A DNA stretch of 64,000 bases from Dactylorhiza incarnata (lineage: Eukaryota; Streptophyta; Magnoliopsida; Asparagales; Orchidaceae), in contig JAWHQI010000099.1 of assembly GCA_033032865.1 (NCBI GenBank), positions 8,395,004 through 8,459,003 on the forward strand, written 5' to 3'. The translations under genes were made by a program, and so were the position numbers. This document shows, one piece after another, positions 1-9,765 of the stretch (the first letter of the stretch is position 1; every line of letters starts with the position of its first letter). Under the pieces are notes generated by a model. It did no database searches, was not told the origin of the DNA, and saw only the letters and a list, made by a program, of their open reading frames with translations.

Positions 1-157
1 CCCTGGGAGGTCAACCTGCCCTGCCTGCTAGAGAGAACCCGGTCAGCGGAACCATCCGAGTGGAAGAATATTTTACCTCCCTGATAGGTCAACCTGCCCT
101 GCCGGCTAGAGAGAGCCCGGTCAGCGGAACCATCCGAGGGGAAAAATGCTTTGAAAA
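1..157. repeat. Tandem repeat, two ~78-bp units
   Basis: Two head-to-tail copies begin at about 1 and 79, each with a shared core (ggtcaacctgccctgcc, then cccggtcagcggaaccatcc). They lie at the left edge, so the array may continue outside the window. The segment is downstream of the minus-strand gag relic at 400-1485. No coding role is evident. Confidence 0.7.
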
Positions 158-399
158 ACTTTCATTACATTAGTCATCCGGTTACATGCAAGAAAAACTA
201 AGTATGGAAATAAACCATCATACTACATGGATTTACAGAAAAAACTAAGCACGGAAACCGGGACTCAGACTTCTATTCCCAGGTATGGTCCCCCTCGACC
301 TCCTCTGGTTGCTGACATTGCAACTACGGACCCATCGCCTCCCTCATTCCAAGAACTCGGGACCGGCGGATATCGCGTGACCCTCCTCATCGTGGAAGT

Positions 400-1485
400 C
401 ACTGTAAGGTAACTCCGCATGGATACCCCCTCTTCCTCCCGTGCGATTTCTTCTTCTTCTGTGGCCGATCGCCATGGTTTGCTGGGGTGGTGGAGAGGGT
501 GCCTTCGGTCTCTGCCTCCACCCTGGGAGGTCGGGCCCCTCTTCCTGGAAGTTGTCCTCCTCTTGGTCAAACTTCCCCTTGGGAGCCCCTACCCTCCCCC
601 CTGCTGCCGTGCCTCCGGCTCGCTCAGCTTGGCCAACCTTCTTGCAAACTCCGGGTTGGCCTCCTCAATCTCAACTTCTTCTGCCACCCTTTCCATCAAC
701 TCCCCAAAAGACAAAGGAGCTCTCCTCTTGAGATCCATCTTGAAGAATCCCCCCTGCAGCCCCAAGATGAAAACGAGCTAGAGGGTGTAGCCTGGTACCT
801 CTTGGGTGAGGAGAAACTCCTCCTGGAACTGGTCAACATAGTGAGCCAGTGACTCCCATGGCTCTTGCTTGATCTTGAAAAGTGCTTTGGCTTCTTTCTT
901 CCTCTTCCTTGATGTCGAGAAGCGTAGCAGGAAAACTCAACGCAAGCCTTCGAAGGCATAGATGGATCCCGCAGGGAGCTGGTGGAACCAATCTCTAGCC
1001 TTCTCCTTCAGAGTTGTCGCGAAGAGTCAACACTTGAAAGCGTCCGATATGAGCCTAATGGAGACCATGTCCTCAAACCACTGCAGGTGCAGGACGGGGT
1101 CATCCTTGCTGGAGTAGTGAGACATCTCCAGCCCTCCGAACCCCTCTGTAACTAGGGACGAGTGGATCAGCTCACACAAAGGACTTCCTTTGCTCGCCCC
1201 CCTTTTGGGATGCGCGAGTGGGTGATGGCCACCTCCCCACTCATCCTCTTGGGGATGGGCGAGTGGGGGCCTGGCACCTCCCCACTCGCCCCCTTGGGGC
1301 TGGGCGAGTGGGGGCATGGCAGATCCCCACTTGCCCCCTTGGGGCTGGGCTAGTGGGGGCCTGGCACCTCCCCACTCGCACCCTTGGGGCTGAGCGAGTA
1401 GGGGCCTTGCACCTCCCCACTCGCCCACTCCTAGAGGACTAGGCGAGTGGGGGCCGAAAGCCTCCCCACTCCCCCCCACTGGCAC
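400..1485 (-). pseudogene. gag: Decayed gypsy gag with N-terminal repeat region
   Basis: Gag is the structural protein of the retrotransposon particle. On the minus strand, about 1090-780 gives WFEDMVSIRLISDAFKC, a stop, LFATTLKEKARDWFHQLPAG, then KKEAKALFKIKQEPWESL and HYVDQFQEEFLLTQEVPGY. These are the hallmarks of the Ty3/gypsy retrotransposon gag domain (the WF and RFxxF-type helices). In-frame stops at about 1027 and 928 and a shift near 780 inactivate it. The first ~100 codons (1485-1180) are a low-complexity Pro/Trp/Gly repeat. The lower boundary near 400 is approximate because downstream coding decays into several frames. Confidence 0.7.
1197..1480. repeat. 45-bp minisatellite within gag
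   Basis: About five and a half copies of a 45-bp unit (core ggcgagtgggggcctggcac) lie head to tail. The unit length is a multiple of three, so on the minus strand it encodes repeated 15-residue blocks of the form LAQPQGGEWGGARPP, LAHPQEDEWGGGHHP and similar. The arrangement preserves the gag reading frame. Confidence 0.85.
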
Positions 1486-2045
1486 CTACTTCCCGGGCTG
1501 CTGGTCGAGAGTGCTCTCGCCCACCTGCTGAGGTGAGACCCCCGGACCACTTCCTCTCCTACCTTCGACTATCGAGGCAAAAGTTACCTGCAAGGTCTGC
1601 AGGACCTCCTGCTTGAAATTTTCTAACATCTCTAACGTTACTCCAGCCACCGGGGGCTGCGAGTGGCCTAGTTTGGATCATCCACTTCCAGCCATGGAGC
1701 TCACCTTGAGAGTTTCTTGAGTTGTTCACTCTCCACGCTCACCGCACCATAATGTTGAAACCAATAAATTGGCCTCTCAAGGAGTTCGGGCCCTAAACAA
1801 GTTGAGGGGCGACCAACACTTACTCCTCCCAAGGGAGAGCTCCAGGCTAAGAGGCTAAGGAACTAGGAACAAGGCCAAGGGCTTAGCGAGGAGGTCCCAC
1901 CACACACCGGGAAGATCATAGAGCGCTTCCCCTCCCAAGCCAATGCTAAGCTTGTGCACCATTGAAGGCTCTCTCCACCCAACAAAAGAACTTAGGAGGA
2001 GAGAAGGCCAAAAGAGAAGTCCCTCCAAATCGTGCCCCCTTGGGC

Positions 2046-2056
2046 TTATTTATAGG
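2046..2056 (-). promoter_or_regulatory. TATA box of left LTR arm
   Basis: On the minus strand this reads cctataaataa, a strong plant TATA box, followed by agccc as in the right arm. GC-rich repeats lie upstream of it (higher coordinates). Confidence 0.6.
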
Positions 2057-2199
2057 ATTTTGAACTTGGCCTGTAAATAGACACAATCTGGCCAAAGAGA
2101 TTACCAAAACAACCTCGGATTTGGCCTGCGAACAGCGAAATCCTGCCATTCTGAGGCGCTAAACGCAGATCTCCCCTCCTTACTGGAACTGGGATGAGA

Positions 2200-2341
2200 G
2201 GGGGCAGGCTGCCCCTCCTCCTCTCACCCCCTTGCTGGGGCGGGGGCGAGACTGCGAGGCCGGCTGCCTCGGCTCGCCCCCCTGCTGGGGCGAGGGAGAA
2301 ACCACAAGGCCGTCCGCCTTGGTCTCGCCCCCACTACTGCC

Positions 2342-2372
<31 letters not shown>

Positions 2373-2395
2373 GCGAGGATGGCTGCCTCGGCTCG

Positions 2396-2429
<34 letters not shown>

Positions 2430-2690
2430 CGCAGCAAGGGGGGCAAGACCCAAAGCGGGCGGCCTCTTGGTCTCTCCCCCGCCCCAGCAGGGGGGCGAGC
2501 CAAGGCAACCGACCTCACGGGCTCGCCCCCCGCCCTCGGTAGTAGTGGGGGCGAGACCAAGGCGGGCGGCCTTGTGGTCTCTCCCCCTCCCCAGCAGGGG
2601 GGCGAGCCGAGGCAGCCGGCCTCGCAGTCTCGCCCCCGCCCCAGCAAGGGGGCGAGAGGAGGAGGGGCAGCCTGCCCCCTCTCACCCCAG
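2200..2690. repeat. GC-rich U3 repeats with G28 and C33 tracts
   Basis: Units of about 50 bp alternate between forms containing gggggcgagaccaaggcggg and ggggcgagccgaggcagccg, in inverted order on the two sides of the centre. A run of 28 G occupies 2342-2369 and a run of 33 C occupies 2396-2428. The exact length of these runs may not be reliable in an assembly. Confidence 0.7.
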
Positions 2691-2821
2691 TTCCAGTAGG
2701 GAGGGGCGGTCTGCGTTTAGCGCCTCAGAATGGCGGGATTTGGCTGTTCGCAGGCCAAATCTGAGGGTGTTTTGGTAATCTCGTAGGCCAGATTGTGTCT
2801 ATTTACATTCCAGTTCAAAAT

Positions 2822-2832
2822 CCTATAAATAA
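2822..2832 (+). promoter_or_regulatory. TATA box of right LTR arm
   Basis: This reads cctataaataagccc on the plus strand and is the mirror image of the TATA box at 2046-2056. The two arms would therefore direct divergent transcription away from the palindrome centre. Confidence 0.6.
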
Positions 2833-3125
2833 GCCCAAGGGGGCACCATTTGGAGGGACTTCTCTTTTGGCCTCCTCTCCCCCTAAGTTCTTTTGTTGGC
2901 TGGAGAGAGCCTTTAATGGTGCCCAAGCTTAGTATTGGCTTGGGAGGGAAAGCGCTCTATGATCTTCTGGGTGTGTGGTGGGACCTCCTCGCTAAGCTCT
3001 TGGCCTTGTTCCTAGTTCCTTAGCCTCTTAGCCTAGAGCTCTCCCTTGGGAGGAGTAAGTGTTGGTCGCCCCTCAACCTGTTGAGGGCCCGAACTCCTAG
3101 AGAGTCCAATTTATTGGTTTCAACA

Positions 3126-3549
3126 AAGTGGATGACCAGCCACCCGGCCGACTGCCGCATGGACGCCACCACCCAGCAATGGTGTCGCATGCCCCGCACA
3201 TGCGTAGCCTTGAGGTCGAGAGGCCAGCCGGCCGCAGTAAGGCCATACGCCGACTACAAGGCCAAAAGGCCAAGCATTTGGAGTGGACAGAGCAGCCGCC
3301 CGATCGACTGGCCTGCTCCGCGTAGTTTCTCGGATGAGAGGCCACATGGACTGCCTCCCAACCGGCCAAAGGGTCATGCCTGGCTGGGCGCTCGGGCCTC
3401 CTCGGCCGTTCGCCCAGCCGGCCAATCCACTGGCCTGCCCTCGCCGGCTAGGTTTCGTCCCTGGCCGGCCCCTCTGCCTCCACCGACTGGTTCTTCCCCG
3501 GTCGGCCCCCTTTGCCACCGTCGAATCTCCACTGTCAAATCACTATGTT
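3126..3549. other. Unassigned GC-rich segment
   Basis: This lies between the palindrome and a solo LTR. It is rich in ccggcc/ggccgg motifs (for example gccggcc near 3228 and 3417). Short open frames run through it on both strands, but none shows a recognisable domain. It may be part of another LTR or its flanking DNA. Confidence 0.3.
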
Positions 3550-5636
3550 TGTAACACCCCAATTTTTTCAACACTAAGATAGCAAGGAAATCTATAGCAG
3601 AATGCTAACTCGAGCATTAGGTGCTACCGATGGCATTAGATATATCATCTAGATGAGTTGTGTCATCTACACATATCATGTTGTCCAAACACTAACACCG
3701 AGCAGTAGGTGTCACCACTAGAAGTATCTATATCGCCTAGACGAGCTATACGGTTTAGACAGATCATGTCCTGACGCTAACACATAGTAATAGCACTATC
3801 GCTGGCGGTAGGTCTTCTATATGACACTGGATATTCTGGATAAGATCAAATCCACTGCCTCTAGGGCTAACACGGCGTGGTAGTGCTACCACCGGGCAGT
3901 ATCTGGTGGAAAGAAATTTGTAAAATCTGCCTCGTGGTTGTCCAATCCTTTATGAAAAGTGATCGAACGCTCTAGATGAGTCCATACTTTTATACAGAAG
4001 GGGATGATAGTGAAAGATAAGTCATTATCTTGACTTAAGAGATTTAGAGAGTTTTTGGAAGAGAAGAAAGAGGAAGAAGAAGATCTTGAGATTGTCATTG
4101 TTGGAGCTCCAAATCTCCGATTTGCAGGCCGATTTCAGATCCACGGAGAGCAGCCCGGGGCGGTTCATTCCATCCGATTTGATTTCTTCATCATGGTGCC
4201 AAAGCGATCATCAAGGGTACGATCTTTCTCTCCAGTCTTAAGACATGCATGTCCTATTTTATGTTAATATATTTGCATGGAAGAGTCTCCTTTGCTAGTT
4301 AGCGAAGTGTGTGACCTCCACTTGGTCGATTGTGTCCGTCCCCAACATTTATTGCATATAGAGATCTAATTGGTTTGTGGATTTAGGCATGCTATGTGAA
4401 GCCCATCTGCGAGCGTTGGTCTAGATTGGTGATGCTTGATTTGTGTGTTGGTGAAGACTCCAAAAAATGCGTGATCACATTACGAGAGGTTGAACTAAGG
4501 GAGGCCTTGAAGCACTTAGTGGAAACCCCGTTGTTGTGATGGTAGAATGCAAACCTTCTCCACCTATTCTGTAGTGGAGTGCACTACAATGGTTGTGATC
4601 ATAAAGCCTATGTCCTCTCGAGTTGATTGGATGCGTAGTGTGTTTTGATGAAATGAGAATGGGTTGGGGTAAAGTTGTTCCCGCGTCGTGTTTGTCTCGA
4701 CATGGTGATTTGCAAAATGGGAAATAGTTAAACCAAACCCGCACCATGTTGTTTAGCTCAAGGGCTTGAGGAAAGCTTCATTGTTATCCTGGGAAAGAGT
4801 CAATGCTGACACGCTTTACTAGTAAAATGTTCAAATGAGATCTGAGCTGGCGAGAAATGGATTGGTGGAACTACTCGAGCGAGAGTTCATCTAAACATGC
4901 CTTGAGAGCATGAAAATGTGTGGTTGTGCATATGAATGTTTGTGATTGATGTTTATGAGCCTCATGCTTAGGCGATTGAAGGAACCTTCGGGTAAACCAA
5001 TCAACATCATGTGTATATCTAGGTTCACTTACTTTGATGCTCAACCTAGACGAATTGATTGTGCTTGGAACTTCACTCTGTTTAGAGTAGTCGCACTTTC
5101 TTTATATATATATATATACTACTTGTATGGCATTCTTGCAGGAGTGCGGTAACACTTTCCTGGAGTCAGATAGAATGGCCGAGGGTGGGGTCGTTACACC
5201 GTTTGTGGTCAGCCTAAAGCTGGCCCTCATTTACCGCTTCTTTATGGATGGTTCAGGTACCGGCGAGCCGAGCATGAAATAGTGGGCAAGGAGCCCAAAG
5301 CTATGTTGTCCCTTGAAGGCCGAAGTGTTTTATAGCTTTCATGTATTGCTAGCCAGCGTGCCAATGTATGTAAACCATGTTGAGTATATAAGCTTTTGAT
5401 GAAAAGTATGTAAGGCCTTAAGGCCAAGTCTACTGTTTTGAGTTTATTCCTATAGTTATAATGTGGACATTCTTGTGAATTAAATAAAATGCTTCTGCTA
5501 GCCTTTATCTCTGTGGTGGTTAGTTATGTTAATTGTTGATGTTCTTTTTTTGTAACTCTTTGCTTGTGTGCTTGATATAGCTTGGGGTCACAGCTGGACC
5601 TACTGTTATATTGTTGGTTACAATCAGGGTGTTACA
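3550..5636 (+). mobile_element. Solo LTR, Tekay-type chromovirus relative
   Basis: The 2,087-bp segment starts TGTAACACCCC and ends gggtgttaca, the same termini as the LTRs at 46765, 55322 and 62322. It shares diverged blocks with them in the same order: gcagcccgg at about 4151, an ATG leader followed by a GT donor at 4193-4217, gattgtgtccgtccccaaca, and ggtaaaccaatcaacatcatg near 4992. No internal region adjoins, so it is a solo LTR. Flanks (atgtt, acgta) are not an exact duplication, consistent with age or decay. Its left part holds four units of about 87 bp beginning gctaac/actaac at 3604, 3691, 3776 and 3866. Confidence 0.8.
4193..4216 (+). other. Putative gag leader exon in the solo LTR
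   Basis: An 8-codon open reading frame starting with ATG ends in AGG and is followed at once by a splice-donor-like gtacga. The intact Tekay LTRs show the same arrangement (ATG, 24 nt, AGG, gtaacg). Codon sequence has drifted but the length and donor are retained. The acceptor would be in the lost internal region. Confidence 0.5.
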
Positions 5637-5649
5637 ACGTAATCACCTC

Positions 5650-5960
5650 GCGTAACCACCCATTATGGGGTTGTGTATAGCCATGGGTGCACACATAGCA
5701 AAATTTGCGTCATGGGTGTGCGTACATCGAATATCCTATCATGGGTGTGTGCATAGAGAAATTCCTATCATGGGTGTGTGCATAACAAAATTCCCATCAT
5801 GCGTGTGCACATTGCTAAATATCCCATCATAGGTGTGCGTATATCAATAAAGCATCCATAATGGGTGTGCATGTAACAAATTATATGGTTACGGTGTGCA
5901 CGTAGCCATATTCATAATTGGTGTGCGTATAACATATAAATTTATTATGGTGTGTCGCAT
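5650..5960. repeat. Degenerate tandem repeat of catgggtgtg units
   Basis: About nine degenerate units of roughly 35-40 bp share a core like atcatgggtgtgtgcata followed by an A/T-rich spacer. They lie directly upstream of the TATA box near 6007, as the arrays do in the better-defined LTRs here. Confidence 0.7.
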
Positions 5961-6004
5961 AACCACCATAACCATCCATTTAATTACAGAAATGCCGCCC
6001 TCAA

Positions 6005-6016
6005 AAATTATAAATA
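6005..6016 (+). promoter_or_regulatory. TATA box candidate
   Basis: The sequence aaattataaatagg fits a plant TATA box and is followed by gaccctgggg. It sits about 45 bp after the last unit of the 5650-5960 array. Confidence 0.5.
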
Positions 6017-6177
6017 GGACCCTGGGGCCCTCCTTCATTTCCATCTTCTCCACCTCCCACTTCTCCTCCTATGCATGAAAGATCTCCCTCGAAGGTCTCC
6101 TCACGTCTTCGAAGATCATCGAGCATCTTCGAAGATCACTCAAAGATCTTCGATCTCCTTCGTGCTCCCCTGAGCAC

Positions 6178-6330
6178 ATTTCACTCTGCGCACATTCCAC
6201 TCTGCACATGTTCCACTCTTCACATATTTCACTCTGCACACATTCCACTCTGTGCACGTTCCACCCTACGCACATTCCACCATGCACATATTCCACTCTA
6301 CACATGTTCCACCCTGCGTGCACCTCACCG
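6178..6330. repeat. Short tandem repeat, ~17 bp period
   Basis: About eight degenerate copies of cacattccactctgcg and variants lie head to tail. Both strands are open through it because of the repeat; I do not regard those frames as genes. Confidence 0.75.
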
Positions 6331-6640
6331 CAATCGTAGCACCCTCCACTCAACAGCAAGTCCTCTGCTCTAGACTTCTCCGCGTATAACATGAAATAAG
6401 CCGCAGACTAGAAGTTGCGTAGAGCACGCCCCTCCAGCCTACGAATAGAAACCAAAAGCTCCAGAGCACGTAGAGTACAACACTCCCCTCTGCAAAAGAA
6501 TAAATACTTAGCTCCGCGAGTGGTGGCCTGTCACCCTCGAAGCTCTTCTCTCTCTCTCTTCCTCAACAATTGTAACGAGAGGCGGCCTGTCGCCTTCGAG
6601 TTCTCTAAAGAGCCCTGTAACTATTTGGTTTTCAATGCGG

Positions 6641-7217
6641 CTACACATCATATGTGCGTAGGGGAAATGATTTAATAAAGACCCAAAAGAGAAGCATACG
6701 AATCTTGTGATAAATATAAATCAAGAAATAAATGTAGCAAGTGCAGAATTATCTGTGTTGGAATGCAGATTCACGACTAGATCGGTCCTCAAAATCGGCT
6801 CCAGGAAATGCCTTGCTTGAATCGGAATCCTATTTTGGTTTTGTCTTCCTCAATCTTCGGCTGATTCAAAATCACATAGAGATAGTTGCTTAAGTTCCGT
6901 GAACGCATAAATAGATCTGCAACTTTATGGGAAATCCACACTAACGTTGAGAAACGCCTCGTTGTTGTCACCTGATAGCAGCTTGGAAGAATGGTCGAGT
7001 TCTTTGTCTCCACGAATTGCTAGATTCATTTTTAGGAGAGGAGGCAACGCTTTAATTCCAGTTCACTAAAAGGAACTGTCGCAGTCGTAGGGCTGAACTT
7101 TTCTGCTCTTGCAAAAGGGTAAAGAAGTGTAACCCTACAACTGATATATATGTATATATATATGCATATATATATGTATATATATGTACATATATATATA
7201 TATTAGCGATCCGGGTT
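6641..7217. other. Unassigned stretch with AT microsatellite
   Basis: No domain-bearing reading frame is seen. A TATATG/TATA microsatellite occupies about 7143-7204. The last five bases, gggtt at 7213-7217, are the left copy of the target-site duplication of the copia element that follows. Confidence 0.4.
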
Positions 7218-8429
7218 TGTTAAAATTTTGAAGTGGAAGTGGATTTGAGCTGGGCGGTCTGCGGATTGGAGACCGCAGAGACCACGCGGTCTACGCTGGT
7301 TCTCTGGCCGATTGTGTCTCAGGCAGGTTTGTTCTGAGCAGTTTGTCCTGGGAGACCGCCTCTTCTATCCAGGAGGCTTGCGCGGGTTGGTCTGGCGACT
7401 TGTTCAAGTCGGCCAGATGTTCTTGGTCTGCCTTCTTGTAGTGACCGGGCGGTCTGTCGACTATGCTAGTCGGTCTGGTTACTGAAGGAGTTTCTTGCTT
7501 TGCAATAAGACTGGGCGGTCTAGTTTTCAGAGACCGTAGTGACCGGTCTGTTTGGTTATAACCACAAGGTTTAATAAAGAAGCTGTGAGCTATGCTGAGC
7601 TTGGGCGGTCTGCTTTCCGAGACTGCTCACGATATGATGGGCGGTTATTGTACCCCGGTTTATGCGGTGATGACATCCATCTGTCCGCCTATAAATAGGG
7701 GTGCAGGACCCGTCATTCATAACACAAACGAGAACTGTAAGAACCAAAGTTGGCTTGATTGTGCCGGTCTCGGATTGAGGTCGCGCAGTTTGAGATCTTT
7801 GTCTGACCGGTTTTTGTGTTTGCAGGTTAGCAGCTTGCAGCTCGTGGTCAGCTTGTCTCCCTTCTTCCAGCTTTGAAAAAACCAGTCCGGGCGGACTGTG
7901 TTTAGGTGTTCGCGGTCTGTGCAGTTGACTCAGTTGATTAGGCGGTCTTAAGTGGCCAGGCGATCTTGAGTTGCGGTCTGTCGCAAGTAGCAGTTCTTTG
8001 TTCAGAGTTCGCGGGTTCTTCTTTGATCAAGACCGTGTGGTCTGGGCGATCAAGAAGTGCGAACTGTTTGTTTAGCAGAGGAATAAAGCAGAACAGTTGG
8101 CGATCTGTGGTTGCGGTCTGGCAGGTGCAGTCTGTACTCTGTTCGCGCGGTCTCAACGGCTTCCGTCCAGCTTGTTCCGTTCACGCGGTCTGGCGGTCTC
8201 AAGTTGTCAGGTGGTTGAAGCTTGTTTTACACTTGTGTTTTGTGCTTCTCTCCTCCATGATTCTTATGAATCATGTCTCGCCATGTATACCTCGCTTTGT
8301 AAAGAGATAGTCAATACCATAGACTATTCGTTCTTCTCATTGTCACTGTTGTGCTACACTTATGAAAGGTTTTGTGAAGTGTGTTCCGCATATTTTTCAC
8401 TTCATCTCCGGACCTCAAGTTTTTCAACA
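7218..8429 (+). repeat. 5' LTR of copia element
   Basis: The 1,212-bp LTR matches 30859-32067. Both carry many copies of a gcggtct/agaccgc motif in both orientations, concentrated in U3 but also found after the TATA box. A TATA box cctataaatagg lies at about 7688-7699, giving a U3 of about 470 bp. Just downstream of the LTR, tagtatcggag (8430-8440) resembles the tRNA-iMet primer-binding site TGGTATCAGAG with substitutions. Confidence 0.9.
7688..7699 (+). promoter_or_regulatory. TATA box of copia 5' LTR
   Basis: The sequence gcctataaatagg is a strong plant TATA box. The matching position in the 3' LTR is about 31328-31339. The gcggtct motif cluster lies immediately upstream. Confidence 0.7.
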
Positions 8430-8521
8430 TAGTATCGGAGATAGGTTGCTGAGGTTGCGAAGCTGAAATTGCTGATACTTCTCTCGGATTTCTCAAGTGG
8501 TTAGCAATCAGTGGGATAGCA

Positions 8522-9765
8522 ATGGAAGGAGGATATGCTAGAGGTCTCGGTATTGAGCTCCTTACGCAGACTAACTTCAAGAAGTGGAAGTCTTGCATGG
8601 AGAGCTATCTTATTGGCGAGGATTTGTGGGAGGTAGTAGGAGGAGAAGCAAGACAAGCTGTTGTTCCTGCTGAAGGGAAAACTGAGCTCGTGAAGGCTTG
8701 GAGAAGAACGAATGCTAAGGCGGAGTTCACTCTCAAGAGAGCTATCATTCCGGAGCTGTTTGATCAAATCATTGGATGTGGATTTGCTGCTGAGATTTGG
8801 ACAGCCTTGGATGGCTTGTTTAATAAGAAGAATGTAGCGAGGCTACAGTTCTTGGAAAATGAGTTAGCGAAAGCAACTCAGGGAGATTTATCTATATCAA
8901 CATTCTTCTTGAAGATGAAGAACCTCTGCCCAGAGATATCGGCTTTGGACCCGGATGAGCCTATCTCAGAAGCTAAGCTAAAAAGGCACATAATCCGCGG
9001 CTTGCGGAGGGATTATGTGGCCTTTGTGACTTCTGTTCAAGGTTGGGCCAATTAGCCTTCGTTGCTGGAACTGGAGAACTTACTTGCTTCGCATGAAAGT
9101 TTGGCAAAGCAAATGGCTGGGATGTCTGTCTCTGGGGGAGAAGGTGAGGTTCTCTTTTCTGGCAAGAAGAAGAGATGGGACAGGAAGAAGAAGACATCTG
9201 GAGATGATGGTCCGTCTACTTCATATCAGCAGGAGAGGAGCTATGCTCTTAAGCGTGATGGGAAGAAGCTGGAAGGACCAAGATGCTTCAGGTGCAATAA
9301 GGTTGGTCATTTCAAAAGGGACTGCAAGGTGAATCTTCATCCAGGGCATGCTGCAGCGAAGGAGGAGGCTGGTTCCAATTCAGAAGGTAGTTGGGGTGGT
9401 GGAGGTGCATTCATGATGGACACGTGTGTTCGGGCCATGACTTCCATCAACTATCAGGACGATTGGATTATTAACTCTGGGTGTGGTCATCACCTCACTG
9501 GAGATGAGTCAAAGTTCTCCTCGTTGCAGACATATACAGGTAATGATCCTATCATTACGGCTGATGATACTTTTCATGAAGTTGAGAAGGAGTGTGTGGT
9601 TTTATTCGATGATAGAGGTACTCTTACGTTGAAAAGTGTCTATCATGTTTCGGGGATGAAGAAAACCCTCTTCTCGGTGACCAATGCGGTGAATGCTGGC
9701 TATCACGTTCTGTTTGGTTCAACAGAAGTGAAATTTCTCCGAAACATTTCAGCAGTGAAAGCTGA
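8522..9765 (+). pseudogene. gag: Copia gag and start of protease, interrupted
   Basis: The frame starts at ATG 8522 and encodes a copia Gag (capsid-like UBN2-type region with YEIW-like EIWTALDGLF around residues 94-103). A TAG at 9053-9055 replaces the Gln expected in the conserved GWxNQPSL-like motif; the frame then continues. A zinc knuckle CFRCNKVGHFKRDC lies at about 9284-9325. The protease follows as WIINSGCGHHLTG near 9461; the catalytic Asp of the usual DSG is Asn here (codon at 9473), a G-to-A type change. The frame is cut at 9765 by the Sirevirus LTR and resumes in phase at 28023. Confidence 0.88.

Larger units (their letters stand above)
158..1752 (-). mobile_element. Ty3/gypsy retrotransposon fragment, gag end
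   Basis: This holds the leader and gag of a minus-strand gypsy element; its LTR would be the arm starting at 1753. Read on the minus strand, the LTR end (…ggtttcaaca) is followed by ttatggtgcggtgagcgtgg, a plausible primer-binding site whose tRNA I cannot assign. Protease, reverse transcriptase and integrase would lie left of the window. The fragment contains frameshifts and stops, so it is a relic. Confidence 0.6.
1753..3125. repeat. Large palindrome of two head-to-head LTR-like arms
   Basis: The segment starts tgttgaaaccaataaattgg and ends ccaatttattggtttcaaca. About 590 bp at each end (1753-2340 and 2531-3125) are inverted copies of each other with few differences by eye, including matched TATA boxes. 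The left arm reads as a minus-strand LTR attached to the gag relic at its left; the right arm is the same sequence in plus orientation with no gag after it. The centre (2341-2530) holds a 28-base G run, a 33-base C run and more copies of the GC-rich upstream repeat. It could be one LTR with palindromic arms, or two LTRs joined at their U3 ends. No clear 5-bp duplication flanks it (cataa versus aagtg). Confidence 0.75.
5637..6640 (+). mobile_element. Probable LTR fragment of unknown family
   Basis: An upstream repeat array (5650-5960) is followed by a TATA box at about 6007 and then a region without a long coding frame, the layout of a plant LTR. I cannot find TG…CA ends or a partner copy, so its limits are uncertain. 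A second short-period repeat lies at 6178-6330. It is not recognisably related to other LTRs in the window. Confidence 0.35.

Noticed and set aside
2180..2778. Long Pro/Gly/Arg-rich frames on both strands across the GC-rich palindrome centre
   Set aside because: They come from homopolymer and GC-rich repeats without stops; all frames look alike and no domain is present.
3081..3582. Several overlapping frames of 65-157 residues in both strands
   Set aside because: The segment is GC-rich with few stops by chance; no motif, start context or conservation supports any of them.
5650..5960. Possible CRISPR-like array
   Set aside because: Units and spacers both drift gradually and there is no cas gene; this is a degenerate plant tandem repeat.
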